A stretch of DNA of 36,742 bases from Minisyncoccota bacterium (GTDB lineage: Bacteria > Patescibacteriota > Minisyncoccia > UBA6257 > 2-01-FULL-56-20). Within the stretch, counting starts at the first letter, position 1. Each line of letters starts with the position of its first letter. The notes under the pieces were generated by a model, which saw nothing but the letters and a program-made list of their open reading frames with translations, was not told where the DNA came from and did no database searches. The DNA is taken from contig JANWIW010000008.1 in NCBI GenBank assembly GCA_025449695.1, positions 1-36,742 on the forward strand, read 5' to 3'. The position numbers and the translations under genes are program-made. This document shows, piece by piece, positions 29,876 through 36,362 of this stretch.

Positions 29876-30151
29876 TTACGGAGCGGGACGGGCGCTGCCG
29901 ACGTAGTAGCTGCGTACGAGACCCGATTGAACGCTCGAGATGCCGTTGTCGAGGGTGCCGAAGTTCGCAGCCGCCCGGACGTCCTCCTCGCTCACAAGCC
30001 GGTGATTAGTGAGCTTGAACGCTCCGAACCCTGTTCCCGACTGGGTGTCGGCGAGAACGGCTCCCAGTCCGGAACCGACCATGAAGATCCGATCCCCGGT
30101 TTCCCCCGAAAACTCGACAAAGACGACTTTAGCTTCCGATGACATTGACAT
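29876..30151 (-). CDS. Small hypothetical protein
   Basis: Unrecognised soluble protein of 91 residues. Start at 30151 (MSMSSEAKVVFVEF), eight to nine bases after AAGGAG; the open frame extends ten residues further but that part holds the ribosome-binding site. Strand-rich N-terminus (KVVFVEFSGE, DRIFMVGSGLGAVLAD) followed by GFGAFKLTNHRLVSEEDVRAA and a serine/glycine-rich tail. A minus-strand TTGACG near 30270 with a weak -10 (TTAAAA) may be the promoter. Monocistronic, with a hairpin terminator. No function proposed. Confidence 0.7.
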   Translation of the reverse strand: MSMSSEAKVVFVEFSGETGDRIFMVGSGLGAVLADTQSGTGFGAFKLTNHRLVSEEDVRAAANFGTLDNGISSVQSGLVRSYYVGSARPAP

Positions 30152-30274
30152 AAAGAAGGCTCCTTCCCATTTGCTCCACACTGAGAATCAACGAGCGAAC
30201 CTGCCGCTCTTTGGCGTATTCGCGACACAAGGTATCTAACCTTTTAACACTATGGATGCTTTGCCGTCAATCAC

Positions 30275-30514
30275 CTAGATAAGATGCTTGTTGCGAAAGG
30301 CGAAGCCGGAGCTGGATTTTAAGTATCTTTCGAACATATAGGCCAATTCCCTGTTTTTGAAAGCGCCGTACCAGGCCAAGGCATAAGGTGCCTTGGATCT
30401 TGAGTGTTTTCCTTCGTGTGCATTGTGCTCTCTGAACCTATTGCGTAAATCTCCGGTTGTTCCTATGTAATACCTCTCATCCTTTAGGCTTTTCAAGACG
30501 TATACATAATGCAT
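30275..30514 (-). CDS. GIY-YIG nuclease superfamily protein (second copy)
   Basis: 79 residues in the classical GIY-YIG mini-protein form: HYVYVLKSLKDERYYIGTTG, the catalytic-type Arg in LRNRFREHNAHEGKHSRSKA, and the Glu in NRELAYMFERYLKSSSG. The family resembles UPF0213/YhbQ; presumed DNA nuclease of unknown role. Unlike the copy at 15408 it is not bounded by the TGTCATCCCGAG arms; only a weak AACCTT/AAGGTT pair was seen. It lies downstream of tmRNA on the same strand. No Shine-Dalgarno site is apparent. Confidence 0.88.
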   Translation of the reverse strand: MHYVYVLKSLKDERYYIGTTGDLRNRFREHNAHEGKHSRSKAPYALAWYGAFKNRELAYMFERYLKSSSGFAFRNKHLI

Positions 30515-30721
30515 GCCTCAAGGTTACGAATGATCTCTAAACTACGCTTAAACCCCATGTCGTTCTAACGAACTCTGCGCGGGGTCCACCCCACTTCAGT
30601 AAACCTTCGCGGGGTCCACCACTCCGCTCCTTCGCGAGCTTCTTTTTCAAACTACACTATCCCGCCTTAAGGCGGGATAGTGTAGTGGTGCTGCGCACCG
30701 CGTAGCTCCGAAGGAGCGGAG
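30515..30721. other. Repeat-rich region downstream of tmRNA
   Basis: No gene supported. It contains two direct copies of CGCGGGGTCCACC (about 30577-30589 and 30608-30620), the left arm of the tmRNA-end inverted repeat and a 36-base palindrome. Confidence 0.6.
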
Positions 30722-30728
30722 TGGTGGA
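30615..30728. repeat. Perfect 20-bp inverted repeat that includes the tmRNA 3' end
   Basis: The left arm TCCACCACTCCGCTCCTTCG (30615-30634) is the exact inverse complement of 30709-30728. The right arm contains the encoded CCA and first acceptor bases of tmRNA. A 36-base perfect palindrome lies between the arms. Confidence 0.9.
30651..30686 (-). terminator. 36-base perfect palindrome, likely tmRNA terminator
   Basis: ACTACACTATCCCGCCTT followed directly by its inverse complement, 18-bp stem. On the minus strand it is followed by TTTGAAAAAG and lies 36 bases downstream of the mature tmRNA end. Confidence 0.65.
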
Positions 30729-31071
30729 GATGGGCGGAATCGAACCGCCGTCTAACGATGCAATCGATGAGCCTTCTACGGGCGTAGTTTCCTTGCGGAA
30801 GCGAAATTGGTCCTAATTTAGCGCCTGAGCCAGGACCATCGCTCCGGCGCGAGCCTCCTTATATAAGACCGCTACCCGCCTAAGAGGCGAAAGCGGGGCG
30901 ATCCTCAGACATTACGCGTAAGCGTAAGCGGCCGGAGCTGCAACTTTGGAGTTGGCAGTTAAGAGTTGTGCGGGTTTAACCCTCCTTCGCGTAAAGCTAC
31001 GGAGGGCGCTGCGAGTCCGCGCTCGGCCCGCGAGCTCATGAAGCAAGCGTTATCGATGCCAGTGCATCCCC
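30722..31071 (-). ncRNA. ssrA: Transfer-messenger RNA (tmRNA)
   Basis: On the minus strand the RNA starts GGGGATGCACTGGCATCGAT at 31071 and ends GGTTCGATTCCGCCCATCTC plus CACCA at 30722. The acceptor stem GGGGATG pairs with CATCTCC (one G-U), the T-arm is GGCGG/CCGCC around TTCGATT, and CCA is encoded. The tag reading frame is best read at 30956-30912: GCC AAC TCC ... TAC GCG TAA, giving ANSKVAAPAAYAYA, 14 residues, with the usual A-N start and an AYAYA end in place of the common ALAA. Length about 350 bases, standard order and not permuted. It acts with SmpB (gene at 21780) in ribosome rescue. A near-consensus promoter lies at 31096-31124. Confidence 0.95.
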
Positions 31072-31095
31072 ATATGCGGTTATCAACGGAAACAC

Positions 31096-31124
31096 ATTAT
31101 ACCTCGATCCGGAAAGAGAATCAA
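31096..31124 (-). promoter_or_regulatory. tmRNA promoter
   Basis: On the minus strand TTGATT (31124-31119), spacer of 17, TATAAT (31101-31096). Start near 31089, about 18 bases before the mature 5' end. Confidence 0.85.
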
Positions 31125-31133
31125 CGTCTTTGT

Positions 31134-31162
31134 TTGACATTACCTCTCTTTACTTGCATCAT
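31134..31162 (+). promoter_or_regulatory. Candidate divergent promoter of gene 31191
   Basis: TTGACA at 31134-31139, spacer of 17, CATCAT at 31157-31162. The -35 boxes of this and the tmRNA promoter are nine bases apart. Confidence 0.5.
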
Positions 31163-31190
31163 AGGCAGAGCCAAAGGAGGGCGAAACTAA

Positions 31191-31880
31191 GTGGCAACAT
31201 TGAGAAAAGAGAGGTGGCTGTTTAGCCTCGGTACCGGGGCCAACATCGTCGTGGCCTGCTTCCTACTCCTCGTAACGTGGTACGTGGGCAGCCAGTCCTA
31301 CGCCGGAGTCCTCGGCATGGGATGGGCGGGCATATGCGCCGTCGGGTGCGTCTTCATCCTAGGCGTGATGACGAAAAGTGGCCTGGAGGTGTTCTTAGCT
31401 GTCATGCTGGGTGGGGCGTTCGGCCTGGCTCGCGTGCCGATCATCTGGTTCACCGCCCTCCACGACAGGTGGGAGCTCGCCTTCTGGGCCAGCGTTTCCG
31501 GCACCGCTTCCGCCACGACCATGTTCTTCTTTCTTTGCCTTGCGGTAAGCATTCCGATCCGCATCTGGAAGAGAACCGGAATACCGCCTTGGCTGCCATG
31601 GCCCTGGCTGAACCTGATCCACCCCGGCCGTGGCAAAAGGCTGAACGAGGAGCTCGCCGCTGCGCTGCGAGCCATCAAGGGCCTTATCGCCCCCGAGGCT
31701 CGGAACACCGAGGAGATTCTGGCGCGCCTGGAAGAGATGGAAGATCCCGACCGCATCCTCCTTCTCCAGATGATCGTGCGCAGCGTCATGTCCGGAACGA
31801 GCGATCTCAGGCTGGATGGCCAGAAGAGCGACCAGCTCTTCACCGGCATCCTGGTGATCGGCCGGTCTCAGGGATTTTGA
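31191..31880 (+). CDS. Hypothetical membrane protein divergent from tmRNA
   Basis: Unrecognised protein of 229 residues. GTG start at 31191, ten bases after AAAGGAGG. Four hydrophobic segments at about residues 12-32, 38-58, 62-86 and 95-122, then a cytoplasmic amphipathic C-terminal domain (about 140-229) rich in charged helices: GKRLNEELAAALRAIKGLI, NTEEILARLEEMEDPDRILLLQMIVR. It has its own promoter and terminator and stands divergent to ssrA with 30 bases between -10 boxes. No function is proposed; an effect on tmRNA expression through shared promoter space is possible but untested. Confidence 0.75.
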   Translation: MATLRKERWLFSLGTGANIVVACFLLLVTWYVGSQSYAGVLGMGWAGICAVGCVFILGVMTKSGLEVFLAVMLGGAFGLARVPIIWFTALHDRWELAFWASVSGTASATTMFFFLCLAVSIPIRIWKRTGIPPWLPWPWLNLIHPGRGKRLNEELAAALRAIKGLIAPEARNTEEILARLEEMEDPDRILLLQMIVRSVMSGTSDLRLDGQKSDQLFTGILVIGRSQGF

Positions 31881-31896
31881 CGCGCATCCGCATTCT

Positions 31897-31938
31897 ACCC
31901 CACCCTGGCCCTGCCACGCGGTGGGGTCAGTCATTTTT
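31897..31938 (+). terminator. Rho-independent terminator of gene 31191
   Basis: Stem ACCCCACC (31897-31904) with GGTGGGGT (31920-31927), followed by CAGTCATTTTT. Confidence 0.85.
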
Positions 31939-32009
31939 AAACATCGAAATTGTGAGAGCCCCGCCAGGTGCGGCCAAGCAGCGCTCCCAACAGGGCTCGA
32001 TGAATGCTT

Positions 32010-32258
32010 TTATGTCGTCGATACGATCGCAACCGGGCCGGCATAGCGGCGTTCGGCGCCCTCTCCCGTAACACTGAGGCGGCCGCTTCTCATCAGCCTG
32101 GTCAGGGTGTTGCCAAGCAACACCGGGGAGATGAGCCTGCACGACTCCGCCGGAGTCCAGTCATTCCTCGCCCCCAGCGCTGCGCGGATTTCCACGAAAG
32201 TCGCTGATCCGAGCTGGAGGATGACTCTCATCACCACGTCAGCATGCGGGTAGTACAT
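32010..32258 (-). CDS. Small helical protein, possibly winged-helix (tandem paralog B)
   Basis: 82 residues, ATG at 32258 preceded by GAGGAGG six bases upstream. The layout MYYPHADVVMRVILQLGSATFVEIRAAL, RLISPVLLGNTLTRLMRSGRLSV, then a short strand YAGPVAIV matches a winged-helix fold, in which a TF-EI helix, a LxxLxxxGxL recognition region and a wing can be seen. It is the second gene of a pair; the protein encoded just upstream aligns over its full length (MYxPxxxV, ATFxEI, RxISxP, LxxLxxxGxLxV). A DNA-binding role is inference from the fold pattern only. Downstream a weak GAGCCC/GGGCTC pair may end the transcript. Confidence 0.65.
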   Translation of the reverse strand: MYYPHADVVMRVILQLGSATFVEIRAALGARNDWTPAESCRLISPVLLGNTLTRLMRSGRLSVTGEGAERRYAGPVAIVSTT

Positions 32259-32282
32259 GGATACCTCCTCTCTGAAGTAACG

Positions 32283-32558
32283 CTACCTCCACCACGGGGC
32301 TTGGCGTCTCCGGCGCGGGGGCGGCGGTTGCTTCGGAACGACGACGGTGGCGAGCAGGTACTCGTTTCCGTCCTGAACGACAAGGCCATCGCTTAAGAGG
32401 CCGTTCAGGACCACTCTCATGGCGGGAACGGAGATGAAGCGGGCCTGGTCGGCCCTCTGCCCCCTCCGTTCGTTGATGCGATACAGGATATCTTCGAATG
32501 TCCCTGCGTAAAGGTCCCTGATGGCGCCAAGCACCATCGCGCGATCCGGTTCGTACAT
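32283..32558 (-). CDS. Small helical protein, possibly winged-helix (tandem paralog A)
   Basis: 91 residues from the ATG at 32558 (MYEPDRAMVLGAIRDL), which has GGGAGG three bases upstream; the frame runs up to 32654 but that part overlaps the promoter and a leader hairpin. The core GTFEDILYRINERRG, RFISVPAMRVVLNGLLSDGLVVQDGNEYLL suggests a winged helix similar to the next gene 24 bases downstream. The tail is proline- and arginine-rich (PKQPPPPRRRRQAPWWR), likely nucleic-acid binding or disordered. The leader contains a 10-bp palindrome, AGGTGCGGCC/GGCCGTACCT (one mismatch), near 32575-32596, which could be an operator. Confidence 0.65.
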   Translation of the reverse strand: MYEPDRAMVLGAIRDLYAGTFEDILYRINERRGQRADQARFISVPAMRVVLNGLLSDGLVVQDGNEYLLATVVVPKQPPPPRRRRQAPWWR

Positions 32559-32625
32559 ATGCCTCCCATGTAAAGGTGCGGCCTTGGCCGTACCTTTCGA
32601 AATCCTCAACGGCTTAGGTTTGCGC

Positions 32626-32654
32626 ATTAAAGCATCTTGAGGCGGGGGCGTCAA
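32626..32654 (-). promoter_or_regulatory. Promoter of the tandem small-gene pair
   Basis: On the minus strand TTGACG (32654-32649), spacer of 17, TTTAAT (32631-32626). Confidence 0.65.
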
Positions 32655-32698
32655 TTTCAGCTCGCTCTACATCGATCAGATTGATCTCCATGCCCGCT

Positions 32699-32830
32699 TG
32701 TCATCCTGGAAGCCCAGCCCCAGTTTTCCAAACTGGAGCTGGGCTATCCGGGATCCAGCACAAGGACTGTACTGGATTCCGGCTCCCTCCTTCGCCTAAG
32801 CTTCGAAGGGCACTGCAAGGCCGGGATAAC
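32699..32830. repeat. Composite palindromic element
   Basis: Starts TTGTCATCCTGG and ends CCGGGATAACAG, a weak outer pair of the TGTCATCC family. Inside are a 16-bp stem (AGCCCAGC..CAGTTT with AAACTGGAGCTGGGCT, near 32710-32744) and CTCCTTCGCCTAAGCTTCGAA, similar to the repeat cluster in ileS. Confidence 0.6.
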
Positions 32831-32968
32831 AGATGCCGGACAGAGCCTATGCTTTCATTCTACCTTTCCGGCGTGCGCTATACTGAACCAATGCCCGCCT
32901 TCGGTCCGCCGTAGCGGACCTTCGGCGAGGCGAAGCCCGCGCCGAATCCGCGGAGGCGACCTTGCCAC

Positions 32969-34789
32969 ATGGAGATCCAACAGAGAGATTGTCAAAACTG
33001 TAAAGCGCAGTTCGAGGTCACAGAGGACGACCTGGACTTCTACGCGAAGCTCAAGGTCCCCTCCCCGACCTTTTGCCCGGAGTGCCGGATGCAGCGGCGC
33101 ATCATGTGGCGCTGCGAGCGGAGCCTCTACAAGCGCGACTGCGACCTCTGCGGCCGCGGCATCATTTCGGTTTACTCGAAAGACAAGCCTTACAAGGTCT
33201 ACTGCCGGGAGTGTTTCCACGGCGATAAATGGAATCCGCTCGACTACGGGCAGGACTATGACTTCTCCCGTCCCTTCTTCGAGCAGTTCCGGGAACTGCA
33301 GCGCAAGGTGCCGCGGCAGTTCGCCTTCGCCTTCCAGAACGTAAACAGCGACTACACAAACGGTTCCGCTTTCAACAAGAATTGCTACCTCATCTTCGTG
33401 AGCGACCACAACGAGGACTCCCAGTATTCCTATTCCATCTTTTATTGCCGCAATTCCGCCGACCTCCTAAACAGCACGGAGTGCGAACTCTGTTACGAGT
33501 GCATCACCTGCCGCAAGTGCTATCAGGTTTCTTACTCCGAGGATTGCTCCAATTCCCAGAACCTGGCCTTCTGCCGCAACTGCGTGAACTGCCAGAACTG
33601 CGTAGGCTCGGTGGACCTGAAGAACCAGCAATACTGCATCCTGAACGAGCAGTACACGAAAGAGGAATATGAGAAGAAGGTGGCGGAGATGCGCCTCGAC
33701 ACTCGCGAGGGCCTGGAAAAGATGCGCGTGGAGGCCCAGGCCTTCTGGCAGAAGTATCCAGTGAAGTACATCCACGGCCAGCAGAACGTGAACGTGGTGG
33801 GGGACTACATTTTCAACTCCAAGAGCTCCTACCGCTGCTTCGACTCGGATATGCTGGAGGACTGCAAGTACATGAATCACGGCAATAGCAGCAAGTTCGT
33901 GTACGACGCCTACGTCTGCGTGGACTCGAGCGAATACTCCCTCGAGATCATCGGCGCCTTGGGCGCGAAGAACTGCAACTTTTCCATGTGGCCTTTCAGC
34001 TCATTCGAATGCGATTATATAGATACCTGCGAGAACTCCGGCAATCTCTTCGGCTGTGTGAGCCTGCACAAGCAGCAATACTGCATCCTGAACAAGCAGT
34101 ATGCAAAGGAGGACTACGAAGCGCTGCGGGCGAAGATCCTGAAACACATGGACGAGATGCCCTATGTAGACGGCAAAGGCAGGACCTACAAGTACGGCGA
34201 ATTCATCCCGACGGACCTCTGTGAGTTCGGCTACAACGAAACCGTGGTCCAGGAATACTTCCCCCTCACCAAGGAAGAGGCCCTCGCGGCCGGATATAAA
34301 TGGAAGGACCCCGAGGAGAAGTCTTATGCCGTCACCCTAAAGCCGGAGGATATCCCCGCCACGATTACGGAGGTGAAGGACGACGTGCTAAAAGAAACCA
34401 TCGGCTGCGCTCATCAAGGAACCTGCAACCACGGCTGCACTACCGCTTTCCGCGTCACCCCTGCAGAGCTCCAGCTCTACCAGCGACTCGGCGCGCCGCT
34501 GCCGCTCCTCTGCTTCAATTGCCGCCACTTTGCCCGGCTCGCGAGGAAGAACCCTATTGAGCTTCACCATCGCGCCTGCCAGTGCGCAGGTTCGACCAGC
34601 TCACTGCAAGCAGGAACATCTGGAGGCGGCTCATACAATAACGTGGCCTCACATCCTCATGGCGATGGGAAATGTCCGAACGAGTTCGAGACGACCTACG
34701 CCCCGGACTCGCCTCGCTCAAGCTCCGGCGGAGCGGGCCGGAAGGAGATCGTATACTGCGAGGCCTGCTATCAACAAGAGGTAGTGTAG
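32969..34789 (+). CDS. Cys-rich zinc-ribbon repeat protein of the CPR type
   Basis: 606 residues with more than 40 cysteines. The N-terminus has two zinc-ribbon pairs (CQNCKAQF ... CPECRMQRR and CDLCGRG ... YCREC). The middle (about 120-400) is a series of Cys/Asn/Ser-rich units such as CELCYECITCRKCYQ, CRNCVNCQNCVGSVDLKNQQ and YCILNEQYTKEEYE, the last repeated as YCILNKQYAKEDYE; this pattern suits a solenoid with stacked residues. A further ribbon near 460-510 has CNHGCTTAF and CFNCRHFAR, and the end VYCEACYQQEVV a last CxxC. Proteins of this build are frequent in Parcubacteria and are often mislabelled Caib/BaiF; function is unknown. Directly downstream are two degenerate copies of the gene's 3' end. 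Confidence 0.82.
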   Translation: MEIQQRDCQNCKAQFEVTEDDLDFYAKLKVPSPTFCPECRMQRRIMWRCERSLYKRDCDLCGRGIISVYSKDKPYKVYCRECFHGDKWNPLDYGQDYDFSRPFFEQFRELQRKVPRQFAFAFQNVNSDYTNGSAFNKNCYLIFVSDHNEDSQYSYSIFYCRNSADLLNSTECELCYECITCRKCYQVSYSEDCSNSQNLAFCRNCVNCQNCVGSVDLKNQQYCILNEQYTKEEYEKKVAEMRLDTREGLEKMRVEAQAFWQKYPVKYIHGQQNVNVVGDYIFNSKSSYRCFDSDMLEDCKYMNHGNSSKFVYDAYVCVDSSEYSLEIIGALGAKNCNFSMWPFSSFECDYIDTCENSGNLFGCVSLHKQQYCILNKQYAKEDYEALRAKILKHMDEMPYVDGKGRTYKYGEFIPTDLCEFGYNETVVQEYFPLTKEEALAAGYKWKDPEEKSYAVTLKPEDIPATITEVKDDVLKETIGCAHQGTCNHGCTTAFRVTPAELQLYQRLGAPLPLLCFNCRHFARLARKNPIELHHRACQCAGSTSSLQAGTSGGGSYNNVASHPHGDGKCPNEFETTYAPDSPRSSSGGAGRKEIVYCEACYQQEVV

Positions 34790-34920
34790 CGAGGCCGAAG
34801 TGCCGCAGTATCCACTGCGACCGAGGCCTGCTACCAAAGCGAAGGCGCATAGGGAGGCCGAAGTGCCGTCCCTATGGATGATCGGACGGCCGAAAGTTGT
34901 TATCAGACGGAGGTTGCATA
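34755..34920 (+). repeat. Degenerate tandem copies of the Cys-rich gene's 3' end
   Basis: Three segments each encode E-x-C-Y-Q-x-E-x-x-stop: the true gene end (EACYQQEVV, stop 34787-34789), a second (EACYQSEGA, stop near 34850) and a third (ESCYQTEVA, stop near 34919). The spacer GAGGCCGAAGTGCCG is also duplicated. Small hairpins such as CGCAGT/ACTGCG lie within. Confidence 0.7.
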
Positions 34921-34926
34921 AAGCGC

Positions 34927-34948
34927 GACCCCGGCGTCAGCCAGGGTC
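34927..34948 (-). terminator. Hairpin after gene 34955
   Basis: On the minus strand GACCCTGGC, loop TGAC, GCCGGGGTC (one mismatched or G-U position), seven bases after the stop, followed by GCGCTTTAT. Confidence 0.55.
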
Positions 34949-34954
34949 TTTGCT

Positions 34955-35530
34955 TCATTGTCGTACGTACGTGACCGGCACGTACGTCCGCACCACCCGA
35001 GTCCCGAAGAAATACGTGACCGCGACGGCGCACTTGAGGGGACCGCATGGGACGGCAAGCGCAGCGCGCGGACCAATCCCAAGAGCCGGCTCTCCCCTGC
35101 CGATGGTCGTCTCGGCCTCGATTCCGATCTTCAACCTGCCTGCCGGAAAGAGCGCGTATTGGGTAAGCGTCCACCTGCCGGTGCGGAAGTTGTAGGTCTC
35201 TTCGAGGTAGAGATCCACCTTGGGAACCGAGCGGAAGGCGCGCACATTGAGCGCCGGGCTCACCACGGTGTTCCCATCGATGAAACCTCCGGCCATGACC
35301 TCCAGCCACTTCTTGAGCCCCGCCTCCTTGTTCTCTTGTCTCCACATGGGACCGAAGACGGTGAGGATTCTCGGATACTCCGCCGTCCAGTCGGTGCCGA
35401 CGCTCCAACCGGCCCACCGCCCATCCTGGTAATGGAACAGACTACGCGCCTGCAAGTCCGGCTCGGCAGCCGACGCCCGTGCCGCCAAGACAGCGATGAT
35501 CAATGCCGTTACTTCAAATGCTCTCCGCAT
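34955..35530 (-). CDS. Secreted beta-rich protein, paralog of 28548-29138
   Basis: 191 residues from the ATG at 35530, fixed by AGGAGG four bases upstream; an upstream in-frame ATG at 35548 lies before the ribosome-binding site. A signal peptide (RRAFEVTALIIAVLAARASA, cleavage near ASA-AE) is followed by alternating strands ending in aromatic or charged residues: SLFHYQDGRWAGWSVGTDW, PRILTVFGPMW, VDLYLEETYNFRTGRWTLTQ, LFPAGRLKIGIEAETTIG, CAVAVTYFFG. It aligns in part with the protein at 28548 (VFGP, a GGFIDG/GTFLDPG turn, PALNVR/PLVDIR). Barrel-like, function unknown. Own promoter with a short leader; divergent to the TrmB-type gene. Confidence 0.75.
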   Translation of the reverse strand: MRRAFEVTALIIAVLAARASAAEPDLQARSLFHYQDGRWAGWSVGTDWTAEYPRILTVFGPMWRQENKEAGLKKWLEVMAGGFIDGNTVVSPALNVRAFRSVPKVDLYLEETYNFRTGRWTLTQYALFPAGRLKIGIEAETTIGRGEPALGIGPRAALAVPCGPLKCAVAVTYFFGTRVVRTYVPVTYVRQ

Positions 35531-35565
35531 GCTTCCTCCTGTTTTCAATTCTTGACCTGGTTGTA

Positions 35566-35594
35566 CTTATACAGCATAGTCTTGGAGTGGCCAA
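35566..35594 (-). promoter_or_regulatory. Promoter of gene 34955-35530
   Basis: On the minus strand TTGGCC (35594-35589), spacer of 17, TATAAG (35571-35566). Confidence 0.6.
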
Positions 35595-35611
35595 CACCAC
35601 CACAATGACCC

Positions 35612-36361
35612 ATGTACCAACCCCTGCTTGAAGCCTTGGGACTCAGTCCTAACGAGGCGAAGATATACGAAGCCCTGGTCGAGCGCGGCGAGCTCGGCGT
35701 GAGCGACATATCGGTCGCGGCCAAGGTCCACCGGCGGAACGCCTACGACGCCATCGAGCGCCTCATCGACAAAGGCCTCTGCTTCGAGATCGTCGCCACG
35801 AACGAGAACCGCTACAACGCGGTTGATCCCGACAAGCTGACGGAGATGCTCGCGGAGAAAGAACGGAAATTACAGGAGGTGCTCCCTTCTCTCAAAAAGA
35901 AATTCGGGAAGCGTCTTGCCCCGGAAGAGGCCTATATTTACAGGGGCTACGAAGGGCAAAAGAACATCTGGCGGGAGATCATGAGGGTCGGTAAGGACGT
36001 TACCATTGTCGGCGCCAAGGCGCAGTGGTTTGATCCGAAGCTCGATCTTCCCCGGGCGGCCTTTTATAAGGAGGCTCGGAAGCAAGACATCACCTTCCAT
36101 CTTCTTCTCGACCATGAGATCAAGACGGGCTGGCCCCAATTTCCACGAACCTATCCGGCCAAGGTGAAATACCGGTTCCTGCCGAAGGAATATTCCACGA
36201 ATTCCATCATCGTCATCTTCGGCGAGTATGTGGTCATGTACACGGGCGTCGGCATCGGGCAGATGAGCGACCATACGGTCTTTTTCATCATCCGCAGCCG
36301 CGACCTGGCGGAGAGCTATCGTAAATGGTTCGATTACATGTGGGCCCAGTCCTCCAAGTAA
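35612..36361 (+). CDS. TrmB family transcriptional regulator
   Basis: 249 residues. The N-terminal TrmB winged helix (PF01978) is clear: LEALGLSPNEAKIYEALVERGELGVSDIS, then VHRRNAYDAIERLIDKGL, as in sugar-responsive TrmB regulators. A short coiled linker (KLTEMLAEKERKLQEVLPSLKKKF) leads to a C-terminal ligand or effector domain with YRGYEGQKNIWREIMRVGKD, as in the many CPR TrmB-like proteins. It probably binds DNA as a dimer; the target is unknown. It is divergent from the secreted-protein gene (81 bases between starts) and one base upstream of the histidine phosphatase gene, with which it may be co-transcribed. Confidence 0.88.
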   Translation: MYQPLLEALGLSPNEAKIYEALVERGELGVSDISVAAKVHRRNAYDAIERLIDKGLCFEIVATNENRYNAVDPDKLTEMLAEKERKLQEVLPSLKKKFGKRLAPEEAYIYRGYEGQKNIWREIMRVGKDVTIVGAKAQWFDPKLDLPRAAFYKEARKQDITFHLLLDHEIKTGWPQFPRTYPAKVKYRFLPKEYSTNSIIVIFGEYVVMYTGVGIGQMSDHTVFFIIRSRDLAESYRKWFDYMWAQSSK

Positions 36362-36362
36362 C

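Larger units (their letters stand above)
32559..32968. other. Intergenic region with promoter and repeats
   Basis: No gene supported in these 410 bases. Contents: leader hairpin near 32575-32596 and promoter of the small-gene pair (minus), a palindromic element at 32699-32830, and a hairpin GGTCCGC/GCGGACC near 32903-32920 before the Cys-rich gene. TATACT at 32879-32884 is a possible -10 for that gene without a clear -35. Confidence 0.55.

Noticed and set aside
30966-31190. 74-codon plus-strand frame upstream of gene 31191
   Set aside because: It lies over the antisense strand of tmRNA and its promoter.
353-32830. TGTCATCC repeats as a CRISPR array
   Set aside because: Copies are far apart, palindromic, of varying length and without regular spacers; no cas genes.
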